DNA from: Halolamina rubra
Lineage (GTDB): Archaea; Halobacteriota; Halobacteria; Halobacteriales; Haloferacaceae
Direction of reading: 5' to 3'
Assembly: GCF_000739555.1 (NCBI RefSeq)
Contig: NZ_BBJN01000035.1
Location: forward strand, 1-64,000
DNA length: 64,000 bases
Below, piece by piece: positions 18,093-26,707 of the stretch. The position numbers and the translations under genes were made by a program. Under the pieces are notes generated by a model. That model searched no databases and had not been told where the DNA came from. It worked only from the letters and a program-made list of their open reading frames with translations. The first letter of the stretch is position 1. Each line of letters opens with the position of its first letter.

Positions 18093-18688
18093 ATGAGTGC
18101 CGGAGAGTCGACCAGCGATATCACCGAGGGAACGTACCGCGCGCTCTGTAAGCACGGGTACGCGGACGTGACCATGGAAGACATCGCCGCCGAGACGGAC
18201 GTGAGCAAATCTGCCCTCCACTACCACTACGACAGCAAGCACGACCTGCTTGTTTCCTTCTTCGACGACCTGCTGGAGGGGTTCACCGAGCGCCTCGACG
18301 CCGTCGATGGCGAGAGCGCCTACGAGGGGCTGTTGAACCTCATCGACGCCGTGCTGTTCCCGCCGGACGACGACGCCCCGGACCTGGGGTTCCAGACGGC
18401 CGTGCTGGAGATGAAGGCACAGGCCCCTACGACGAGGCGTTCCGCGAGCACCTGCAGGCCCACGACCGGACGCTCCGTGACCACGTCGAGGCGCAGCTCG
18501 CCGCCGGCGTCGAGAGCGGCGAGTTCCGCGCCGACCTCGACGTCGAGGCGTCGGCGGACTTCCTCGTGACCGTGTTCAACGGCGCCCAGACCCGCAGCGT
18601 CGCGGTCGGGCGCCCCGTCGAGGAGACCCGGGAGACGCTGCGTGCCCACATCGACTCGATGATCGTCGCCGACGGGGGTTGCGAGTGA
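18093..18688 (+). pseudogene. TetR-family transcriptional regulator, interrupted by a 1-nt frameshift
   Basis: The N-terminal HTH is intact (YADVTMEDIAAETDVSKSAL, then HYHYDSKHDLL). The frame breaks after residue 112 (EMKAQAP) at the C-run 18424-18427. Adding one C restores YDEAFREHLQAHDRTLRDHV through IDSMIVADGGCE and a stop at 18688 that overlaps the MATE GTG, giving about 198 aa, the normal TetR length. The restored end and the coupling to the transporter argue that the true gene is intact and one base is missing from this sequence, though a real mutation is possible. The expected role is repression of the adjacent efflux pump in response to a bound ligand. Confidence 0.85.
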
Positions 18689-20199
18689 GCTTCCGCGACC
18701 GACTCGCGGGCGCCCGGCGCCTGTTCGAGCGCGCGTTCAACCAGGAGGAGCTGGACCTGACCGAGGGCGGCATCGCCAAGCCGTTGTTCATCCTGGCGAT
18801 TCCGATCGTCATCACCAACCTGTTCCAGACCGCGTACAACCTCGCGGACACGTTCTGGGTCGGCCGGTACAGCACGGAGGCGCTCGCGGCGATCAGCTTC
18901 GCGTTCCCGATGGTGTTCCTGCTCATCTCGCTGGGGATGGGGCTCTCGGTCGCCGGCAGCGTGCTGATCGCCCAGAACATCGGCGCCGGCGACGAGCGGC
19001 AGGCGGACTACGCGGCGTCCCAAACCGTCTCGTTCGCGTTCGTCGTCTCGATAATCCTCGGCGCCGCGGGCTACCTCGTGGTGGACACGCTGGTCGGGAT
19101 CTACGGCGCCTCGCCCGACGTGAAGCCGCTGGCAGTCGACTACATGGAGGTGATCTCGCTGGGGCTGGTGTTCATGTTCGGCTTCTTCGTGTTCATCTCC
19201 CTGATGCGCGGGGCCGGCGACACGGTGACGCCGATGGTGGTGATGGGGATCTCCGTCGTCGTCAACATCCTGCTGGACCCGTTCCTCATCTTCGGGTTCG
19301 AGAACAACCCGCTGTTCGCGATCATCGGGATGACCGGGCTGCAGGACCAGCTGTTCGCGATGACGGGGTACACCGGCGACGGCCTGCGCGGCGCCGCCAT
19401 CGCGACCATCTTCTCGCGGGCGCTGGCGTTCGTGATCGGCCTGGGGATCATGTTCCGCGGGAACCAGGGCGTCCAGATCCGGCTGGGCGACATGGCGCCC
19501 GACCTCGAGTTCGCCAAGCGCATCCTCGAGATCGGCGTCCCGGCCTCCGTCGAGGGCGTGGGTCGGGCGCTCTCGGTCAACCTCCTCCTGATCGTCGTCG
19601 GCCTGTTCGCGACGCCGGTCGTGTCGGCGTACGGGATCGGGACGCGCGTGCTCTCGGTGGTGTTCATGCCCGCGATCGCGATGGCCCGCGGCGTCGAGAC
19701 GATGAGCGGGCAGAACATCGGCGCCGACAAGCCCGACCGCGCCGCCGCGACCGCGGCGTTCGCGTCGAAGGCGTCGTTCCTGATCCTCTCGGCGGTGGGC
19801 GTGATCGCGTTCGTCTGGGCCGAGCCGATCGTCTCGATCTTCGTCGGCGCCGACCAGCCCGACGCCCCGCGCGTGATCGAGGTCGGCGCGCAGTTCATGC
19901 GCTTCGTCGCCCCCACGTTCGGCTTCATGGGGATCATGCGCGCCTACAACGGGAGCTTCCGCGGCGCCGGGAAGACGACGGTGGCCGCGGTGATCTCGGT
20001 GGGGACGCTGATGGTGTTCCGCCTGCCGATCGCGTGGCTCGCCTCCCAGACGTTCGCCATGGGGCCCGACGGGCTCTGGCTCTCCTTCGCGCTCTCGAAC
20101 GCGTTCGGCGCGACGCTCGCGTACCTCTGGTACCAGCGCGGCACCTGGCGCGACGTGAGTCTGGATCGGACGCCGGGACCGACGCCGGGCGACGACTGA
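18685..20199 (+). CDS. MATE-family multidrug/cation efflux transporter
   Basis: A 504-aa protein with 12 TM segments in two homologous halves. GTG 18685 overlaps the stop of the TetR reading frame (GTGA); a TTG 6 nt upstream is the alternative. After a roughly 30-residue cytosolic N-terminus come IAKPLFILAIPIVITNLFQ and YNLADTFWVGRYSTEALAA, standard MATE TM1-TM2 sequences. Halobacterial MATE proteins are assumed to export organic cations or toxic compounds against Na+ or H+. The substrate is unknown, but coupling to a TetR regulator points to inducible efflux. Confidence 0.9.
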   Translation: MSFRDRLAGARRLFERAFNQEELDLTEGGIAKPLFILAIPIVITNLFQTAYNLADTFWVGRYSTEALAAISFAFPMVFLLISLGMGLSVAGSVLIAQNIGAGDERQADYAASQTVSFAFVVSIILGAAGYLVVDTLVGIYGASPDVKPLAVDYMEVISLGLVFMFGFFVFISLMRGAGDTVTPMVVMGISVVVNILLDPFLIFGFENNPLFAIIGMTGLQDQLFAMTGYTGDGLRGAAIATIFSRALAFVIGLGIMFRGNQGVQIRLGDMAPDLEFAKRILEIGVPASVEGVGRALSVNLLLIVVGLFATPVVSAYGIGTRVLSVVFMPAIAMARGVETMSGQNIGADKPDRAAATAAFASKASFLILSAVGVIAFVWAEPIVSIFVGADQPDAPRVIEVGAQFMRFVAPTFGFMGIMRAYNGSFRGAGKTTVAAVISVGTLMVFRLPIAWLASQTFAMGPDGLWLSFALSNAFGATLAYLWYQRGTWRDVSLDRTPGPTPGDD

Positions 20200-20247
20200 C
20201 GCTCGTCGTCGACGCCGCTCACTGCCACACGCTCCTGCAGAAACAGC

Positions 20248-20493
20248 CTACCGAACGATCCGACAGCGTTCGCCCGCGCGCTCGACGTAGCCGGCCGACT
20301 GCAGCGAGCGCAGCGTCGGCAGCAGCTCGATCAGCTTCAGGTCCAGCGCCGCCGCGATGCTGTCGACGGTCGTCTCGACGACCGACGAGAGGTAGACGTA
20401 CACCAGCTTCCCCGCGGTCGAGTCCACGTCAGCGGGCGGTTCCGTCTGCAGTTCCGTGGCGCCGTCGGCTCGTCCGGGCTGCGTTTGGGTCAT
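20248..20493 (-). CDS. small winged-helix DNA-binding protein
   Basis: An 81-aa protein starting at MTQTQPGR. An upstream ATG at 20505 would add four residues. Residues 29-80 look like a compact winged helix: TAGKLVYVYLSSVVETTVDSI, then LKLIELLPTLRSLQSAGYVE and a basic wing ERAGERCRIVR. It lies 57 bp after the TrmB-type regulator on the same strand and probably shares its transcript. I cannot say whether it acts with TrmB at the MMPL promoter or elsewhere. Confidence 0.7.
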   Translation of the reverse strand: MTQTQPGRADGATELQTEPPADVDSTAGKLVYVYLSSVVETTVDSIAAALDLKLIELLPTLRSLQSAGYVERAGERCRIVR

Positions 20494-20550
20494 TAGGTAC
20501 GCCAACTACTTCGACATCCGTAAAGGTTGGTTACAACGATCGTCGAACAA

Positions 20551-21309
20551 TCAGCCGTCGGTGCGCTCCATCCCGGAGTCGATGCCGGACTGCATGAACT
20601 GCGCGAGGATCCGGCCGATGCTGCTGTCGGCGGTCCACATCGCCTCCTCCCCGACGGCGTCGTCGGTGACCGCCGAGAGCAGCACCGTCCGGTCGTCGAC
20701 CATCAGCGCACGCCCCGCGAAGTCGCCGGGGTTGTCCTCGTCCATCACGAACACCCGAACCGGGCAGTCGGCGAACCGCTCGCGCTGGCTCGGTTCCGCG
20801 GTGACGACCACGACGGCGACGCCCTCCCGAGCCCGCTCGCGGAGCGTCTCGGCCAGTGCCGCCGGGATCGACCGGGAGTCGGGCGCGACGAACACCACCT
20901 GCCCCTCGGCCCGGCGGAGCAGGTCGTCGATCCGGTCGTCGATGGGCTGGCGCCCCCGCAGGGTTGCGACCGCGCCGCCGGAGTCGCCGTCGTCGGTCTC
21001 GGTCCGGAGCTCCGCGAGGTTCTCGAACGCGCGGTCCCGCTCGCGTTCGAGACGCTCGCCCAGCTGTTCGCGGGCCGCCTCGAGGCTCACCGGCCGGTAC
21101 TCCTTCGGCGAGGACGCGACCAGTTCGACCATCCCCCGATCGACCAGGTCGTCGGCGGCGCCGTACACCTGCGAGCGGGGCACCTCCGAGTCGTCGCTGA
21201 TCTGCTGTGCCGTCCCCGTGCCGAGGCGCTGCAGCGCGGCGAACACGCGTGCCTCGTAGTTCGACAGCCCGAGTCGTTCCAGCGCGTCGACGGCGTCTCG
21301 TGTGCTCAT
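20551..21309 (-). CDS. TrmB-family transcriptional regulator
   Basis: A 252-aa protein starting at MSTRDAVDALERLGLSNYEA, the standard TrmB N-terminus. The HTH is LGTGTAQQISDDSEVPRSQVYGAADDLVDRG (about 29-60), followed by a coiled segment (EAAREQLGERLERERDRAFENLAELR) and a PLD-like effector domain carrying VVFVAPDSRSIPAALAETL. TrmB proteins sense sugars or other small molecules and act as repressors or activators. It is divergent from the MMPL transporter with 125 bp between starts, and a palindrome lies in that gap, so it most likely controls the transporter and itself. Confidence 0.85.
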   Translation of the reverse strand: MSTRDAVDALERLGLSNYEARVFAALQRLGTGTAQQISDDSEVPRSQVYGAADDLVDRGMVELVASSPKEYRPVSLEAAREQLGERLERERDRAFENLAELRTETDDGDSGGAVATLRGRQPIDDRIDDLLRRAEGQVVFVAPDSRSIPAALAETLRERAREGVAVVVVTAEPSQRERFADCPVRVFVMDEDNPGDFAGRALMVDDRTVLLSAVTDDAVGEEAMWTADSSIGRILAQFMQSGIDSGMERTDG

Positions 21310-21385
21310 GGGGCCCGGATCCTCCGATCGCTCGCCGGTTCGACGCCGGCGGGTATGAGTGGCCGGGGTCCGGTGGCAGGATATT

Positions 21386-21401
21386 TTGTAGTTATCTACA
21401 A
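21386..21401. promoter_or_regulatory. palindrome TTGTAG-TTAT-CTACAA, probable TrmB operator
   Basis: A perfect 6-4-6 inverted repeat lies in the TrmB/MMPL intergenic region, directly against the TATA-like TATTTATTT (21402-21410), which stands 25-33 nt before the MMPL ATG. A protein bound here would touch the BRE/TATA complex. The resident TrmB-type protein is the obvious candidate. Confidence 0.65.
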
Positions 21402-21434
21402 TATTTATTTCCCTCGGGCGAGTGAAGGTGACCA

Positions 21435-23969
21435 ATGAAGCTCGCCGAGCGCTACGCCGCCGTCGTCACCGACCACAGCCGGCTGGTGATCGCCGCCGCC
21501 CTCGTCGCGACACTCGTCGTCGGCGCGGGCGCGGGGAGCGTCGACGGCGGGCTCACGATCGCCGGGTTCAGCAGCGACTCGCCAGAGGCCGCCGCCCTCG
21601 ACGACATCGAGCGCAACTTCTCGGTCGCCGGCGAGAACACGACGACCGCGCAGGTGGTCGTCCGCGGCGACAACGTCCTGACGAAGGAGTCGCTGCTCGA
21701 CACCCTGCGACTCCAACGGTCGGTCAGACAGGACGTGTCGATCAACGCGACGCTCCGGGAGGAGCAACCGACCGTCGGCATCGCGAACGTCGTCGCCACC
21801 GCGGCGTACTACGACTCCCGGGGCGGTGGCGGCCCGCCGCCGTCGCTCGACGCCCAGATCGACCAGCTCGAGTCGATGTCCGACGCGGAGGTCGAGTCGG
21901 CCGTCGACCGCGTGCTCGATCCCGAGGCAGACACGCGGGGGGACCCGTACGCGCTGCTCGCGACGAGCTACGAGCCGGGGTCGACGACCGCCTCCGGGCG
22001 GGTCGTGCTGGTCTATCAGGACACCACCGGCGCACCCGCCGACAGCCTGCCCGAAGACGTGACGGCGGCACAGCTGGAGCTCCAGGAGCTCGCGGCCGCG
22101 GAGCTCTCCGGGACCGACCACTTCGTCTTCGCGCCGGGGATCGTAGACGAGGAGAGCGGCCAGGCCACCGGCGAGAGCTTCGCGCTGATCTCGCCCGTCG
22201 CGCTCCTGCTGATTCTCGGGGTGCTGGGGATCGCCTACCGCGACGCGATCGACGTGCTGCTCGGCCTGCTCGGGGTCGCCCTCGTGCTCGTCTGGATGGC
22301 CGGCTTCCTCGGCTGGGCCGGCATCGGCATCACCCAGATCCTGATCGCGGTCCCGTTCCTGCTGATCGGGCTCAGCATCGACTACGCGCTCCACGTGGTG
22401 ATGCGCTACCGTGAGGCGAACGTCGACGACCCAGCTCTCGATCCGCGAGCGGCCATGCGCCGCGGGCTGGCGGGCGTCGTCGTCGCCATCGGTGCCGCGA
22501 CGTTCACGACCGCCGTCGGCTTCCTCTCGAACGCGGTGAGCCCGATCGCCTCGATCCGGGAGTTCGGCCTCGTCAGCGGCTTCGGCATCGCCGCCGCCTT
22601 CGTCGTGTTCGGGCTGCTGTTCCCCGCGCTGAAACTGGAGGTCGACCGACTCCGCGGCCGCCTCGGCTGGGAACCGAACCAGTCCCCGTTCGGGCGCGGC
22701 GAGCGCGTCGGCCGCCTGCTGCGTGCGGGGCCCGAACTCGCCCGCCGCGCGCCGTACGTCGTGATCGCCGTCGCGGTCGTGCTCGCGGCCGGCGGGGGCG
22801 TCGCGGCGACCGGGATCGACACCACGCTCGACCAGACCGCGTTCCTGCCGCAGGACTCGCCGGACTGGATGGACGCCCTCCCCGCCGCGATCCAGCCGAG
22901 CGACTACGATCTCAAAGCCAACGCCGTCTACCTCAACGAGAACTTCGTCCAGTCACGCGGGAGTTCGAGCGCCGAGTTCCTAATACGCGGCCCCGTCACG
23001 GACCCCGGGACGCTCGACGCGTTAGCCACGGGCCGCGACGCGCTCCGTGACACCGACTCCGCAGCGGTCCGCGCCGACGGCAGCCTGCAGGTGACGGGTC
23101 CGCTCGAGACGATCGAGGCCGTCGCCGCCGAGAACGACACCGTTGCCGCGATGGTCGACGACGCCGACACCGACGGCGACGGCGTGCCCGACGAGAACCT
23201 CGCGGCGATCTACGACGCCGTCTACGACGCGAACCCGGACGCGGCGTCGGCGACTATCCACCGAGAGAACGACGAGTACCGCTCGCTCCGGCTCTCCGTC
23301 GCGCTCTCGGGGACGACCGACACACGGACGATCACCGAGGAGATGCGCGGCGTCGCGACCAAGATGGAGTCGGGGAACGACCTCGAGGTGATCGCGACCG
23401 GCTCGCCGATCACCACCGAACTCGTCCAGCGCTCGCTGCTCCGCACGCTGGTCGAGGGGTTCCTCATCACCTTCGGGGTGATCCTCGCCTTCCTCGCGAT
23501 CATCTTCCGGCTGCGGTACGGCTCGGCGACGCTGGGGGCGGTGGTGCTGTTCCCGGTCGTGCTCGCCCAGGCGTGGCTGTTCGGTACGATGTACCTCGCC
23601 GACCTCGCGTTCACGACCGAGACCGCGATCATCGCCGCCATCGGGATCGGGATCGGCGTCGACTACGCGATCCACATCGGCGAGCGGTTCATCGACGAGC
23701 GCGGGGCGGGCCGGGAGCCGATCGCCGCGCTGACCCGTACCGTCGAGGGGACCGGCGGCGCGCTGCTCGCGAGCGCGGCGACGACGACCGCGGGGTTCGG
23801 CGTGCTCGTGCTCGCGCTCGTGCCGTCGCTGCAGCGCTTCGGCTTCATCACCGCGGTCGCGATCACCTACGCGTTCCTCGCGAGCGTGCTGGTGCTGCCG
23901 AGCCTGCTGACGGTGTGGGAGCGACTCGACGGGACGGCGGGCGCGTCGGGGACGGACGCGTCGTCCTGA
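21435..23969 (+). CDS. MMPL/RND-superfamily transporter
   Basis: An 844-aa protein with the RND two-fold plan: TM1 near residue 15, a large outer domain (about 40-240), five TMs, then the same again after TM7 near 440. Both halves keep the TM4/TM10 acidic motif (LLIGLSIDYALHVVMRYRE and IGIGVDYAIHIGERF), which carries the proton path in MmpL-type pumps. The likely role is proton-driven movement of lipids or hydrophobic compounds across the cytoplasmic membrane. An Asp-rich DADTDGDGVPDENL segment in the second outer domain could bind Ca2+. It is probably controlled by the divergent TrmB regulator. Confidence 0.9.
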   Translation: MKLAERYAAVVTDHSRLVIAAALVATLVVGAGAGSVDGGLTIAGFSSDSPEAAALDDIERNFSVAGENTTTAQVVVRGDNVLTKESLLDTLRLQRSVRQDVSINATLREEQPTVGIANVVATAAYYDSRGGGGPPPSLDAQIDQLESMSDAEVESAVDRVLDPEADTRGDPYALLATSYEPGSTTASGRVVLVYQDTTGAPADSLPEDVTAAQLELQELAAAELSGTDHFVFAPGIVDEESGQATGESFALISPVALLLILGVLGIAYRDAIDVLLGLLGVALVLVWMAGFLGWAGIGITQILIAVPFLLIGLSIDYALHVVMRYREANVDDPALDPRAAMRRGLAGVVVAIGAATFTTAVGFLSNAVSPIASIREFGLVSGFGIAAAFVVFGLLFPALKLEVDRLRGRLGWEPNQSPFGRGERVGRLLRAGPELARRAPYVVIAVAVVLAAGGGVAATGIDTTLDQTAFLPQDSPDWMDALPAAIQPSDYDLKANAVYLNENFVQSRGSSSAEFLIRGPVTDPGTLDALATGRDALRDTDSAAVRADGSLQVTGPLETIEAVAAENDTVAAMVDDADTDGDGVPDENLAAIYDAVYDANPDAASATIHRENDEYRSLRLSVALSGTTDTRTITEEMRGVATKMESGNDLEVIATGSPITTELVQRSLLRTLVEGFLITFGVILAFLAIIFRLRYGSATLGAVVLFPVVLAQAWLFGTMYLADLAFTTETAIIAAIGIGIGVDYAIHIGERFIDERGAGREPIAALTRTVEGTGGALLASAATTTAGFGVLVLALVPSLQRFGFITAVAITYAFLASVLVLPSLLTVWERLDGTAGASGTDASS

Positions 23970-23978
23970 GGCCCCACC

Positions 23979-23990
23979 CGCAGATGTTCG
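23979..23990. promoter_or_regulatory. imperfect CGAA-N4-TTCG-type box
   Basis: CGCA-GATG-TTCG has one mismatch in the left half. It ends exactly 38 nt before the ATG of the conserved unknown gene at 24029, the same spacing as the perfect copies further on, so it is listed as a weak member of the set. Confidence 0.4.
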
Positions 23991-24028
23991 GGGTCACGGG
24001 TAGGGAGCGAGCGCGCGTACGCTCGTCC

Positions 24029-24580
24029 ATGCCCGGACTCTCCCCCTTCGGCGGCGGTAGCGACGACGCGACGTTCGACGAGCGCGGCGAGTTCGTCCCC
24101 GAGCACCTCCCCGAGCCCGGATCGTTCCTCGCCGACCACGAGGTCCTCGTCGGCGACGCCCACGTCGCGGTCCACGGGATCGCCCGCGAGCTGTTCGAGG
24201 AGCGCGGCGTGTACGACATGACGTTCGGCTACAACCTCGCCCGGCTGAACCTGGACACGCGCCACCCCGGCGCCGGCTTCCGGTACGCGGAGGAAGGAGG
24301 CGAGCGGAACGTGCTCCGCGCCGAGTTCACGCCGACGACGGCGTTCTGCCCGCAGACCCACACGCTCACGGTCGGCGCGTTCCGGGCGTGGAACGGGCTC
24401 TCCGAGCGCCACGACTACGAGCTGGTCCGGATCCGCGCGGCGCCGATGCACCAGGAGAGCGACGCCGTCAACGAGCAGCTGCGGTCACTGGAGCAGGAGT
24501 ACCGGGAGACCGGAAGCGTTCCGGACGAGCGCGAGGAGTCGGCGACGACGGAGGGGTCGACCGCGGACGCGCCGTTCTGA
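24029..24580 (+). CDS. conserved haloarchaeal protein of unknown function
   Basis: A 183-aa soluble acidic protein starting at MPGLSPFGGGSDDATFDERG. I do not recognise a named family with certainty. The block LRAEFTPTTAFCPQTHTLTVG near residues 92-112 resembles the TLTTPxCP region of MIP18/SufT-type Fe-S assembly proteins, with one conserved-looking Cys, but this is weak. Before it lies LFEERGVYDMTFGYNLARLN. The C-terminus is charged and probably disordered. The imperfect CGAA-N4-TTCG-type box upstream suggests that it belongs to the anaerobic/denitrification regulon. Confidence 0.75.
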   Translation: MPGLSPFGGGSDDATFDERGEFVPEHLPEPGSFLADHEVLVGDAHVAVHGIARELFEERGVYDMTFGYNLARLNLDTRHPGAGFRYAEEGGERNVLRAEFTPTTAFCPQTHTLTVGAFRAWNGLSERHDYELVRIRAAPMHQESDAVNEQLRSLEQEYRETGSVPDEREESATTEGSTADAPF

Positions 24581-24598
24581 GCCGGAACCGCGCTGTCG

Positions 24599-24898
24599 CT
24601 ACGCCGTCGGCGCGAACACGACCAGCGCCGTGCTCGCCTCGATCGCGCGCGGCGAGATCTCGCGCTCGCCGCTGAACCGCGCCACGTCGCCGGGTTCGAG
24701 CTCGTGGCTCTCGCCGTCGAGCGAGAGGTCGAGCCGCCCGTCGAGCAGGTGGAGCACCACGTTCGTCCCGGGGTGGGTGTGCGGCGGCACCTCGTCGCCG
24801 GCGTCGAGGCCGAGCCGGACCGCGCGGGGCTCGGTGCGCTCGAACACCTCGGCGTGTGGCGTCTCGGTCAGGTCGTCGATGGCGGTGATCTCGGGCAT
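24599..24898 (-). CDS. cupin-domain protein
   Basis: A 99-aa single-domain cupin starting at MPEITAIDDL. The first cupin motif is VPPHTHPGTNVVLHLLDGRL, with two His as likely metal ligands, and the second half is ELEPGDVARFSGEREISPRAI. Such small cupins bind a metal or small ligand, and no reaction can be assigned. A perfect CGAA-N4-TTCG box lies 38 nt before the start codon, so expression with the denitrification genes is likely. Confidence 0.85.
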   Translation of the reverse strand: MPEITAIDDLTETPHAEVFERTEPRAVRLGLDAGDEVPPHTHPGTNVVLHLLDGRLDLSLDGESHELEPGDVARFSGEREISPRAIEASTALVVFAPTA

Positions 24899-24936
24899 CG
24901 ACGCCACTCGGCGCGGCGCCGGCCTGAGGGTTCGCC

Positions 24937-24948
24937 CGAAGACGTTCG
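24937..24948. promoter_or_regulatory. CGAA-GACG-TTCG box upstream of the cupin gene
   Basis: The core sits inside the longer palindrome-like CCCGAAGACGTTCGGG. There are exactly 38 nt between the box and the cupin start codon on the minus strand. Confidence 0.75.
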
Positions 24949-24950
24949 GG

Positions 24951-26312
24951 TCAGTCGCCCTCGATCGATCCGGCTACGTCGCGGGGCTCGACGCCGACCC
25001 AGCCGCCGAACACCACCGTCGCGAGCGACGCCGGCGCGTGCTCGCGGACGACGCCCGCGACGTTAGCGACGAACAGCAGGCTCCCGAGGAGGACGGCGAC
25101 GCCGCCGACGAGCGAGAGCGTCGACGGGAGATCGACCAGGTCGCCCGCAACGAGCAGCGCGCTGCCGACGAGGAGGCTCCAGAAGTCCGCCACGGCGACG
25201 CGGCCGTCGTAGAGGTCGTCGACCATCGGCACCGGCTCGTACCCCAGTCGGTCGCTGTAGCGGTGGACCCAGACGACGAACGGGACGACGTGGTACACCG
25301 TCCCGAGGACGACGAAGCCGACGACGCCGAGCAGCAGCAGGTGGGCAGTTCCGGGGGCGCCCAGCAGGCGCGTCCGCGCGAGCGGATCCGCGAGCCACGC
25401 GGGCAGCGCGAGCGCGGCCCACAGCGCCGTCGCCGCCGCGACGACCGCGTACCGCGAGAGCATCGGTGTGCGCTCGACCTTCGTCTCCCAGAGCCGCCGC
25501 GCGAGCACGACCGAGAACGCGAGCAGTGCCAGCGCGACGAGCGCGCCGCCGACGCTGGCCAGCGCCGCCGCGTCGACGAGTCGCCCGCCGGCCAGCAGCA
25601 GCACGCCGGCCGGGTAGCCGACCTCCTCGATTCGGCGCAGGGGGCCGTCGATCCCGTGGAGCTCGGTCTGGGTGAACATCGTCGCCAGCTGGTAGAGCGC
25701 GCCGAGAACCGTCGTGAGCACCGCGCCGAACACGGCGAGGGTGACGTGGGCGCCCACGACGCCCGTTCGGGTCACGGGCCCCCCGGCAAGCAGCGGGCGA
25801 GTGAAGTCGAGCGCAAGCAGCAGGCCGAGCAGCGGCGCCAGCACGAAGAAGCCGAGCGCGAGCGCGAAGTGGCGCTCGGTGGTGTCGAACGGCCGCGCCG
25901 TGGCCAGCGTCCGGCCGACGTTGTAGACGAACAGCCAGAACCCCAGCAGCATCGCCGCGCCGAACACCGGCAGGAGCGCGAGCCGCGTCAGGAGCAGGCC
26001 GGCCGCGAACCCGAGCAGCCCGCCGGCGAGCAGCGGGAGCTGGAGCGCGGCGAGTCGCGTCGAGTGGAGGTCGACGCCCGACCAGACCGGGACGAACTGG
26101 GTCATCGCGCCGGCGATCGTGAGACAGATCCAGCCCACGAGCAGCAGGTGGACGTGGGCGAGCGAGAGCAGCCCCAGCCGGAGGTCGGCGACGGCGGCGA
26201 CCGCGGCCACCACCCCCAGCGGGAGGAAGGCGCTCGCGACGAGGAAGTGCCGGAGCGGCACCGTCATCGGCGGCTGGCGGTCGGGGTCCACGTCGCCCGG
26301 GATCGCGCTCAT
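24951..26312 (-). CDS. NnrS-like polytopic membrane protein with conserved histidines
   Basis: A 453-aa protein with about 12 TM segments, starting at MSAIPGDVDPDRQPPM. The segment LAHVHLLLVGW followed by LTIAGAMTQFVPVWSG (about 47-75) matches the NnrS pattern HAHEM...G...VPNWTG. Further His lie in GAHVTLAVFG, GTAHLLLLG and GTVYHVVPFVVWVHRYS, as in heme-binding helices of NnrS and heme-copper oxidases. NnrS is linked to NO handling in denitrifiers. The box 38 nt upstream and the DUF2249 neighbour support that role. A heme-copper-oxidase subunit I relative is the alternative. The family call rests on motif reading only. Confidence 0.6.
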   Translation of the reverse strand: MSAIPGDVDPDRQPPMTVPLRHFLVASAFLPLGVVAAVAAVADLRLGLLSLAHVHLLLVGWICLTIAGAMTQFVPVWSGVDLHSTRLAALQLPLLAGGLLGFAAGLLLTRLALLPVFGAAMLLGFWLFVYNVGRTLATARPFDTTERHFALALGFFVLAPLLGLLLALDFTRPLLAGGPVTRTGVVGAHVTLAVFGAVLTTVLGALYQLATMFTQTELHGIDGPLRRIEEVGYPAGVLLLAGGRLVDAAALASVGGALVALALLAFSVVLARRLWETKVERTPMLSRYAVVAAATALWAALALPAWLADPLARTRLLGAPGTAHLLLLGVVGFVVLGTVYHVVPFVVWVHRYSDRLGYEPVPMVDDLYDGRVAVADFWSLLVGSALLVAGDLVDLPSTLSLVGGVAVLLGSLLFVANVAGVVREHAPASLATVVFGGWVGVEPRDVAGSIEGD

Positions 26313-26350
26313 GGCTCGGAAAAGGGGCTCCAGCCGCCTCCCGGTGGCTC

Positions 26351-26362
26351 CGAACACGTTCG
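26351..26362. promoter_or_regulatory. CGAA-CACG-TTCG box upstream of the NnrS-like gene
   Basis: A perfect core flanked by C and G, exactly 38 nt before the start codon at 26312 (minus strand). Confidence 0.75.
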
Positions 26363-26399
26363 GGTCGGGCGGCTGGACGGAGCGGCGGGTTCCGGCGCG

Positions 26400-26633
26400 C
26401 TACTGCTTCGGGAAGTGCGCCACGTACTCGTCGTCGTCGCGCCGTTCGACCGCGTAGCCGTCGGCGTCGAACGCCTCGACCTCGGCCTGCATCTCGTAGA
26501 ACAGCGGTTTGGGCTCGTGGTCGTTGACGATCACCAGCTCCTCGCCGCTGTCGAGCGCGTCGAAGGCGTCGTGGATCTTCGGGTGGCGGTCCGACGGCGG
26601 CACGTCGCGAACGTCGAGAGTCGTATCGGACAT
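26400..26633 (-). CDS. DUF2249 protein (copy 1)
   Basis: A 77-aa protein (MSDTTLDVRDVPPSDRHPKI). DUF2249 proteins have a TusA-like fold and occur in bacterial and archaeal denitrification loci. The block EELVIVNDHEPKPLFYEMQ is diagnostic. TusA itself carries sulfur on a Cys, but no Cys is present here, so a sulfur-carrier role is unlikely. It is preceded by a CGAA-N4-TTCG box at 38 nt and lies 87 bp upstream of the NnrS-like gene. Confidence 0.85.
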   Translation of the reverse strand: MSDTTLDVRDVPPSDRHPKIHDAFDALDSGEELVIVNDHEPKPLFYEMQAEVEAFDADGYAVERRDDDEYVAHFPKQ

Positions 26634-26671
26634 CGGTCCCACTCGGGCGCGCCCACACCAGAGGGTTGCTC

Positions 26672-26683
26672 CGAACGTGTTCG
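26672..26683. promoter_or_regulatory. CGAA-CGTG-TTCG box upstream of DUF2249 copy 1
   Basis: A perfect core exactly 38 nt before the start codon at 26633 (minus strand). Confidence 0.75.
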
Positions 26684-26707
26684 CCTCGGGCTCCGGGTGA
26701 GGTTGCC

